Of a stretch of 11,210 bases of DNA, positions 6,285-11,210 are shown piece by piece. Source of the stretch: an uncultured Lachnospiraceae bacterium (GTDB lineage Bacteria > Bacillota > Clostridia > Lachnospirales > Lachnospiraceae); the NCBI GenBank assembly GCA_958422845.1, contig CATZPU010000015.1, forward strand, positions 1 through 11,210, given 5' to 3'. Both the position numbers and the translations under genes were made by a program. Position 1 is the first letter of the stretch. Each line of letters opens with the position of its first letter. The notes beneath the pieces were generated by a model, which made no database searches, was not told where the DNA came from, and saw nothing but the letters and a program-made list of their open reading frames with translations.

Positions 6285-8470
6285 GCGTCTATGGTCAGCA
6301 GAGATGTTTTTTCATAATTATTCTTCATATCAAAGGAAATGAAAAATGTATTTCCGGCAAGGTAAAATGTATCGTTAATATACAGTCCGCGCATCGTGTC
6401 ATACTCTGCCTGATTGATGAGCATATCGGAGTAAAAGTCGTATGCAAGCTCATTTGTGAAACCGTTTGTCTCATCGTAGGAGAAAACGAGATAGCGGTTG
6501 TCACAGTAGAATCCGATCACATTTTTCACAGGATCAGCGAGAATGGACTTGTAATCTTCGACAGCGGGGCACCATGTGATGCCTGAGAGCACCATGCGGT
6601 GTACTTCCTTTACGTCGGTCGGATCGGAAATATCGAACATGGACAGCTTAAGTCCTTCTACCGTTCCTGTTTTTTCATCTGCTTCATACCCAATGCCGAG
6701 CAGCAGGTCTTCTCCGTAAAAATGAAGATAGGAGGAAAAACCACTGACCTTTAATTCTCCGAGAATTTCAGGATTTTGCGGATCGGACAGATCGACGGAG
6801 AAAAGCGGATCAGTCTGTTCAAAGGTGACGAAATATCCGGTATCGCCGAAGAATCTGGCAGAGCGGATCGTTTCGCCTTCTGCGAGATTTTCTATAGCGC
6901 CTGTCTGCTGCATATTCTCATCGAGAATATACAAAGCGTTGTGTTCCTCAAAATTCTGTTCGTACGTTTGTCCGGTAAACGTACCGACGGCGTCGCGTAT
7001 GGCGTTAAATTCATCTCCTGTGTAGGTCGATACGACGCGCAGTTTTCCGTCGTACTCATTCATGGAGAAGGAGTTATTCAGATAGCCCCTGACCGAGCCT
7101 GCCGCCACTCCTGTGATGCTGCCGTTTTCATAATGGAACTTCGTGATCTCCGTCATGGTGACGGCAGAATCGTACCGCTCATTGGCAATATAGATATTCT
7201 GTTCGCTTACATAATAATGGCTTGCGCCCGAAACGAGTACCTTACTGTCGTAAATCTGATCAGGAGCATCTGTCTTGATCGACGAGATAACAAGATAGGT
7301 GCTGCTTTCCAGTGATTCCGGCAGATATACATCTCCTGCGGAGATCTCCGTATCGTTGACGCGCGGCATAATCACACTGTCGTCAAAGTTGTCGCGGATG
7401 TCCGGCGAATAACTCGTAAAGAGGTAAATATATCCGTCATTTTTGCGGGAAGTCTCGTAAGAACCCTCCTGTGAAACGCTTCCTGTCAGTACAGGCGCGC
7501 TGCGGTCGGAAATATCGTACGTCAGCAGCGTTGTCTGGCGTTTTGTATTCGTGTAATACGTATCCTCCTCGTTCGTAAGACGGGTGATCGCTCCGCTTAC
7601 GATAATGTGCAGCGTATCTCCCTCAAGGTACATCTCGTGTACGTAACCGTTGCTGCCGACGTCAAGCTTTGTCACGGAAAGCAGGGAAGATTTGTCCTTG
7701 TCGGCTTTGACGATCGCAAAGGAGAGATCCTGACGGAGAATATAGACAAACTGACCGTCTGTTTTGACGATATCGCCCTCGTCGACACCAAGCTCCTGCA
7801 GGTTTGTTTTGGAAAAATCCGTGCCTGCAGCTTTTTCAGGTGAAGAATAGAGGCTTTCTTCTGCGTACAAGGAAATATTGGCTGTATCAGAAGCGTCTGA
7901 ATCTGCCGCTCCTTCCGGTACTGCCAGATCGGTATGCGCGATAGAAGAAAGTCCGGCGCTTTCTGCGTCATAACTGTTGGCAGAACCGGTATAGAAGCGG
8001 TCGTAAAGAGCCTGATAAAGAGCCTTGGGACTTTCGGCATATGTGAAAGCGTCAGACGCCTGAGCCTCTGCGTTATCATTTGTATCAGCGGCGGGAATTT
8101 CTGTTTCTTTTTGGAGAGTTCTTGTGGACATGTTTTCTGTTACAGACTGTATATCCTGCAATTCCTCCGCCTGCTGATATTTTTTGAGCTGCTGTGACTG
8201 CAAAAGGACTGTAAAGGCAAGGACGAATACAGCGGCAGCGCTTCCGAAACGCAGAAAACGGCTGCGCAGCCGTCTGCGCCGGATTCCTTCGTCGATAGGG
8301 ACAGTCTTTTTTGAAGGAATATCTGCGGTATCGTCCGCAGGATTATTTTCGGATGATGACGCATATTTTTCGCGCAGCATTTTTTCAACTGCGTCAGGAT
8401 GCAGGCTGTCCGGAATGGGAGCTGCATCGGCGTCGTCTTTTAATTTCTGTAAAAGGTCTTTTTCGTTCAT
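6275..8470 (-). CDS. Membrane-anchored beta-propeller protein, candidate anti-sigma factor
   Basis: A 731-residue protein with three parts. Residues 1-72 are a charged, predicted cytoplasmic segment with PIPDSLHPDAVEKMLREK (18-35) and a basic stretch RRRRLRSR (64-71) that sets an N-in orientation. Residues 73-91 form one transmembrane helix. Residues 92-220 are an Ala/Ser/Asp/Glu-rich linker. From about 222 to the end is a secreted beta-propeller of the PF09826 type, recognised by TNLQELGVDEGDIVKTDG at 222-239, with repeated strand and GD/DG turns. The propeller's ligand is unknown. The gene starts 14 bases after the sigma factor stop, with AGGAG six bases before ATG. This arrangement and topology suggest an anti-sigma factor whose cytoplasmic tail binds the sigma factor; that role is inference. 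Confidence 0.85.
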   Translation of the reverse strand: MNEKDLLQKLKDDADAAPIPDSLHPDAVEKMLREKYASSSENNPADDTADIPSKKTVPIDEGIRRRRLRSRFLRFGSAAAVFVLAFTVLLQSQQLKKYQQAEELQDIQSVTENMSTRTLQKETEIPAADTNDNAEAQASDAFTYAESPKALYQALYDRFYTGSANSYDAESAGLSSIAHTDLAVPEGAADSDASDTANISLYAEESLYSSPEKAAGTDFSKTNLQELGVDEGDIVKTDGQFVYILRQDLSFAIVKADKDKSSLLSVTKLDVGSNGYVHEMYLEGDTLHIIVSGAITRLTNEEDTYYTNTKRQTTLLTYDISDRSAPVLTGSVSQEGSYETSRKNDGYIYLFTSYSPDIRDNFDDSVIMPRVNDTEISAGDVYLPESLESSTYLVISSIKTDAPDQIYDSKVLVSGASHYYVSEQNIYIANERYDSAVTMTEITKFHYENGSITGVAAGSVRGYLNNSFSMNEYDGKLRVVSTYTGDEFNAIRDAVGTFTGQTYEQNFEEHNALYILDENMQQTGAIENLAEGETIRSARFFGDTGYFVTFEQTDPLFSVDLSDPQNPEILGELKVSGFSSYLHFYGEDLLLGIGYEADEKTGTVEGLKLSMFDISDPTDVKEVHRMVLSGITWCPAVEDYKSILADPVKNVIGFYCDNRYLVFSYDETNGFTNELAYDFYSDMLINQAEYDTMRGLYINDTFYLAGNTFFISFDMKNNYEKTSLLTIDAIK

Positions 8471-8484
8471 ATGGTTCTCCTTTT

Positions 8485-9006
8485 TTACGAAAGCATCTGC
8501 TCCAGTTTTTTGAGCGCCCGACTTTGTCTGGAGCGGACGGTGTTCGGGTTCATATCGAGCTGTTTGCCTATTTCCTGACTGGAGTATCCTGCGAAAAGGT
8601 TCAGTGCAAGGATCAGGCGGTCGTCTTCGGGAAGAGCGGCAAATGCGCGGCGCACATCTGTCTGCACGGATAGATCGCCTTCTGCTTTGTGTGCGGACGC
8701 AGCCTGCGTCTCGGTCATCGTATCAAGATCGACGGGAGAATCGATGTAGTCGCGGATACGGCGGCGGCATTTGTTGCTGAGAATGCGAAATATCCATGAA
8801 TGAAACGCGCCGTCCTCGCGAAGCGAGCGTATTTGCGCAAAGGCGTCAAGTACCGTCTCGCTTACGACATCTTCTGCATCCTGCGGATGCTGCAGGGTAT
8901 AAAGCGCAAACCGGTACAAGTCTTTATAAACAGACCGGTAGAGAAGTGCAAAGGCGTGTACGTCCCCTGCTTTTGCCTGTCGGATCAATTCTTGTGTTGG
9001 ATTCAT
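8485..9006 (-). CDS. ECF-type RNA polymerase sigma-70 factor
   Basis: A 173-residue group-4 (extracytoplasmic function) sigma factor with only regions 2 and 4. Region 2 spans about residues 18-88 and includes QDAEDVVSETVLDAF (42-56) and AFHSWIFRILSNKCRRRIRD (67-86). Region 4 spans about 118-172, with ALPEDDRLILALN, the helix-turn-helix stretch YSSQEIGKQLDMNPNTVRSR (141-160) and the LKKLEQML end. The middle (90-115) is a variable linker. AGGAGG lies five bases before ATG 9006. It is followed closely by the propeller protein, its probable regulator. No GAAC/CGTC-type autoregulated promoter is visible in the short upstream gap, and a terminator for the preceding gene lies about 30 bases upstream, so how it is transcribed is unclear. 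Confidence 0.93.
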   Translation of the reverse strand: MNPTQELIRQAKAGDVHAFALLYRSVYKDLYRFALYTLQHPQDAEDVVSETVLDAFAQIRSLREDGAFHSWIFRILSNKCRRRIRDYIDSPVDLDTMTETQAASAHKAEGDLSVQTDVRRAFAALPEDDRLILALNLFAGYSSQEIGKQLDMNPNTVRSRQSRALKKLEQMLS

Positions 9007-9034
9007 ATATGCCTCCTTTCATAATAACAAGTGT

Positions 9035-9065
9035 AAAAAAATCCCCGTATTGTTGCGGGGATTTT
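9035..9065 (-). terminator. Rho-independent terminator between yitT-type gene and sigma factor
   Basis: AAAATCCCCG (9038-9047) and CGGGGATTTT (9056-9065) form a 10-bp stem around an 8-base loop. On the minus strand the stem runs into a run of seven T, a good end for the YitT-type transcript whose stop codon is at 9106-9108. On the plus strand only a four-T run is available, within the stem itself. Confidence 0.88.
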
Positions 9066-9105
9066 AAAAAAATTTGTAATTTGGTTTTTTGAAGGTTTGT
9101 TTCTA

Positions 9106-9996
9106 TTATAATTGAATCTTATTATCCGTTTTTTCGATAAAGCCCTCGCCAAGCACCTGACTTGTATTCGTCATCATGATAAATGCATGCTCGTCGATCT
9201 CATGAACTGTCTGAATTACCATATGAGACTGTACGTCGGAGCAGGCGCACAGAAGTACGTCACGGTCCTGCTTCGTATAAGTGCCCATGGCGCGGATCGA
9301 GGTCGAACCGCGGCCTGTGATCTCACCGATCCGGTCGGCGATCGCCTGTCCCTTGTCGGTAATGATGATCGCGAGCGCGCCGGAAGCCATACCGAACATG
9401 ATCTTGTCGATCGTCATCGAGGTGATAAACGTCGTCAGCAGACCGTAGAGGATCGCGTCTACATTGCGGAAAACGGGACCGCCGAGCGCAATGATAAACA
9501 GGTCGATCGCCATCGTTACCATACCGATCGACAGATGCGGGCGAAGCACCTTGATCGTTATCGTCAGAAAGTCTGTACCGCCCGACGAGGTGCCGCGGGA
9601 GTAGAAGATCGCAAGCGCCGCGCCGATAAAGAAGCCGGAATACAGTGCCGCCATAAACGGCGAGCCTGTATACGTCGGCGTAAACGGAAATACAATATCA
9701 AGAAAGAACGTGCAGAAAAGCATCGTGCGCAGCGATTTTAGCATAAAGCTTCTGCCGACGATCTTGTAGCTGAGCAGGATCAGCGGAATATTGAGCACGA
9801 GGGACATCGTACCGATCGGAAGTCCCCACAGATGGTTCATAATAAGCGCAAGACCGGAAATACCGCCCGGCGCAAAGTTTGCAGTCTTGGCAAACGTGTA
9901 GATGCCGACCGCGTACAAAATACTGCCCGCAATATCACAGAGGATATCGAGCAGGAAATCTTTTCGTTTTTTATTATTTGCAAGAGAAGCTGGCAT
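9106..9996 (-). CDS. YitT family membrane protein (DUF161 + DUF2179)
   Basis: A 296-residue integral membrane protein of the YitT family. The N-terminal membrane domain has about five to six hydrophobic segments between residues 15 and 210, with the family motifs FAPGGISGLA (41-50) and RGTSSGGTDFL (134-144). The C-terminal DUF2179 domain (about 208-286, from ALAIIITDKGQAIADRI to the SQVLGEGF end) is soluble and predicted cytoplasmic. The family's transport or sensing role is not established. The start is supported by GGAGG seven bases before ATG 9996 and a near-consensus promoter 73 bases upstream. It ends in its own terminator, so it is probably monocistronic, although weak read-through into the sigma factor gene is possible. 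Confidence 0.93.
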   Translation of the reverse strand: MPASLANNKKRKDFLLDILCDIAGSILYAVGIYTFAKTANFAPGGISGLALIMNHLWGLPIGTMSLVLNIPLILLSYKIVGRSFMLKSLRTMLFCTFFLDIVFPFTPTYTGSPFMAALYSGFFIGAALAIFYSRGTSSGGTDFLTITIKVLRPHLSIGMVTMAIDLFIIALGGPVFRNVDAILYGLLTTFITSMTIDKIMFGMASGALAIIITDKGQAIADRIGEITGRGSTSIRAMGTYTKQDRDVLLCACSDVQSHMVIQTVHEIDEHAFIMMTNTSQVLGEGFIEKTDNKIQL

Positions 9997-10068
9997 AAGA
10001 GGACCTCCACATCATAAGAAAGAAGCTGCTTTTCGATACGATTGCCGCTGTAAAATCGAAGTATACCA

Positions 10069-10097
10069 ATTATAGCACATAATATACGCAGAAGCAA
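10069..10097 (-). promoter_or_regulatory. Sigma-A promoter for the YitT-type gene
   Basis: On the minus strand TTGCTT (10097-10092) and TATAAT (10074-10069) are exactly 17 bases apart. TG one base before TATAAT adds an extended -10 (TGCTATAAT). Transcription would start near 10062 and give a leader of about 65 bases. The leader contains a possible TTCGAT/ATCGAA pairing but nothing recognisable as a riboswitch. Confidence 0.85.
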
Positions 10098-10204
10098 TTT
10101 CAGAGGAGCATACCTTACGACAAAAACATGAGTAAATAAATTGTGAACATTTTTTTGATAAACTAAAGAAAAGAGGGTGTTTTGTGTAGGAATTATTAGA
10201 AAAG

Positions 10205-10351
10205 ATGGAATATATCGAAGATACTCGCCAACAAAACAAAGTCCGTCGTGCTTTAAAAGATATTTTGGTCATTGTATTGTTTATAACACTTGCCAATGCA
10301 GACGATTGGGGGGAATGGAAGAAACGGGTAGGAACTGTTAAACAGAAATGA
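10205..10351 (+). pseudogene. ISAs1-family transposase, 5' remnant
   Basis: A 48-codon open frame whose first 36 residues, MEYIEDTRQQNKVRRALKDI then LVIVLFITLANADDWGEW, match the N-terminal domain typical of ISAs1 / H-repeat-associated transposases (the pattern IEDPRQ...K..L.DIL.IVL...LA.ADDW, recalled from the family). After ADDW the resemblance ends and a stop follows at 10349-10351. Full ISAs1 transposases are around 350-400 residues, so more than four fifths is missing, including the whole DDE catalytic domain. No convincing terminal inverted repeats are visible. Read as the scar of an old insertion that suffered internal deletion. A short functional protein is unlikely. Confidence 0.75.
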
Positions 10352-10666
10352 AGGGCAACTGGTGAGAAAAATCCTCTGTATTGAAAGGAGAACTCTGTGT
10401 TCCAATAAAAAACGAGGAAAGGTCATCTCATACGGTAATACAGTGGAGGCTATCATCGAAGAGAATAGTCGAAGTCGAATCGACTTGCTGATGACCTGTT
10501 AAAAGGGCGGAAAAGCTGATTTTACAGGATATAGAAGATAGAGATTGGATTTTCATATAGCCAGATATAATAACGGATTGGTTATGTAAAACATATAGAT
10601 AATGGTAGTTTTGTTCTAATATATAAAGTGATAAAATAAAATAAATTAAAAAAGTGAGAATTTAAC
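10352..10666. other. Gene-poor stretch between the IS remnant and the nucleoside hydrolase
   Basis: No convincing gene is visible. The first half (to about 10500) has mixed composition, with short open frames that lack ribosome binding sites, and may include further scrambled insertion-sequence DNA. The second half (about 10530-10666) is very AT-rich and presumably contains the promoter of the nucleoside hydrolase. A weak candidate there is TTTTGT (10609-10614) with TAAAAT (10632-10637), spacer 17. Confidence 0.5.
10420..10497. repeat. 8-bp inverted repeat enclosing a palindrome
   Basis: AGGTCATC (10420-10427) and GATGACCT (10490-10497) are perfect inverted arms 62 bases apart. Between them AGTCGA occurs twice in tandem (10467-10478), and AAGTCGAATCGACTT (10472-10486) is a palindrome with a single central base. 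Possible readings are a folded RNA, a protein-binding site or the end of a mobile element. No T-run follows. Confidence 0.4.
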
Positions 10667-11210
10667 ATGAAATTAAAAAATTATAACAATATTAACGATC
10701 AAATTACAGTAAATATAAGAAAAATTATTATTGATACAGATATAGCGAACGAAATAGACGATATTTTCGCACTTTGCTATTTATTGGGATCTTTGGAGAA
10801 TGTGGAACTGGAGGCAATTACTCTTGCACCTTTTTCGAATAGTCCTTATACAAAAACGACTTTGTTGGAGGAAGGAATTGAACTGAGTTTCCATCTCGCC
10901 GAAAAAGTATTGGAGCTGGCTGGAAAAACTGAGTATAAAAGTTTGATACAGCGCGGTGCCGTGCAGTATTTCAAAGACGGTAGGAGTTTCAATGATGCAG
11001 TGGAGAAGATAATTGAGATTAGTCTAAAAAACGAGAGAACAACGATTCTTGCCATTGGGGCGATTACCAATGTTGCCCTTGCTATCTCTCAGGAACCCAG
11101 AATCAAAGATCGTATTGAGGTAATCTGGCTGGGAGGAAACAGTATCATGCATACCGAAAATACGGAATATAATTTTATTCAGGACATTGAAGCAGTGCGC
11201 GCAGTGTATG
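10667..11210 (+). CDS. Inosine-uridine-type nucleoside hydrolase, 5' part (runs off the window)
   Basis: An open frame of 181 codons continuing past the right edge. It belongs to the nucleoside N-ribohydrolase family, which splits nucleosides into base and ribose for salvage and is usually cytoplasmic. Evidence is the N-terminal calcium-site stretch IIIDTDIANEIDDIFAL (20-36), LAIGAITNVALAI (128-140), IEVIWLGGN (150-158) and EYNFIQDIEAV (168-178), which corresponds to the substrate-binding EFN region. The usual DTDPGxDD is replaced by DTDIANEIDD, two residues longer, as in a divergent branch of the family. The ribosome binding site is weak (GTGAG about 8 bases before ATG). The gene is clearly more AT-rich than the genes to its left, consistent with recent acquisition next to the IS scar. 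Confidence 0.87.
   Translation, partial: MKLKNYNNINDQITVNIRKIIIDTDIANEIDDIFALCYLLGSLENVELEAITLAPFSNSPYTKTTLLEEGIELSFHLAEKVLELAGKTEYKSLIQRGAVQYFKDGRSFNDAVEKIIEISLKNERTTILAIGAITNVALAISQEPRIKDRIEVIWLGGNSIMHTENTEYNFIQDIEAVRAVY

Noticed and set aside
9066..9103. ECF-type autoregulated promoter starting at a GAAAC on the minus strand
   Set aside because: No CGTC-like -10 lies at the right distance, and a terminator would follow before the sigma gene.
9112..9741. Plus-strand open frame of 209 codons opposite the YitT-type gene
   Set aside because: Composition is dominated by Arg, Asp and His, typical of an antisense shadow. The YitT motifs on the minus strand are unambiguous.
10420..10497. tRNA-like fold suggested by the 8-bp end arms and a length near 78 bases
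   Set aside because: No T-arm of the right size precedes the 3' arm, there is no canonical anticodon arm, and D- and T-loop consensus bases are missing.

Overview
The window reads as chromosomal DNA from a Gram-positive, low-to-medium GC Clostridia bacterium, most likely a gut Lachnospiraceae relative. The evidence is strong AGGAGG-type ribosome binding sites, a tatD-rsmA pair, a lysine riboswitch with a Rho-independent terminator, a YitT/DUF2179 membrane protein and a PF09826-type beta-propeller protein. Species cannot be fixed from the sequence alone.

Left part (1-6122, plus strand). A short-chain dehydrogenase/reductase resembling the BaiA bile-acid dehydrogenase group (170-916) comes first. 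An approximately 550-base leader follows, holding a clear lysine riboswitch aptamer (about 1033-1208), an intrinsic terminator (1251-1296) and two further hairpins. The leader controls a NhaC-superfamily secondary transporter (1465-3096), so that protein is best read as a lysine-repressed lysine transporter rather than a housekeeping Na+/H+ antiporter. After a strong terminator come a TatD-family metal-dependent hydrolase (3237-4013), the 16S rRNA dimethyltransferase RsmA (4183-5049) and a monoacylglycerol-lipase-like alpha/beta hydrolase (5151-6122). The rnmV gene often found between tatD and rsmA in Firmicutes is absent. In its place is a degenerate 17-bp tandem repeat.

Middle part (6123-9996, minus strand). 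A long hairpin terminator separates the hydrolase from a convergent gene pair, with a degenerate 12-bp tandem repeat just before it. The pair is an ECF-type sigma factor (8485-9006) followed 14 bases later by a single-pass membrane protein with a short cytoplasmic N-terminus and a large extracytoplasmic beta-propeller (6275-8470). The layout is that of a sigma factor and its membrane anti-sigma factor, here with a propeller as the candidate sensor. Upstream lies a YitT-family membrane protein (9106-9996) with its own near-consensus promoter (10069-10097).

Right part (9997-11210). The YitT promoter region leads into an AT-richer stretch. It carries a 5' remnant of an ISAs1-family transposase (10205-10351), an unexplained inverted-repeat region (10420-10497) and an AT-rich stretch. 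The window ends inside an inosine-uridine-type nucleoside hydrolase gene (from 10667). This end looks like recently rearranged accessory DNA.

The observations most worth following are the riboswitch-controlled NhaC-type transporter with its unusual post-terminator hairpins, the sigma/beta-propeller pair, and the two intergenic minisatellite-like repeats.
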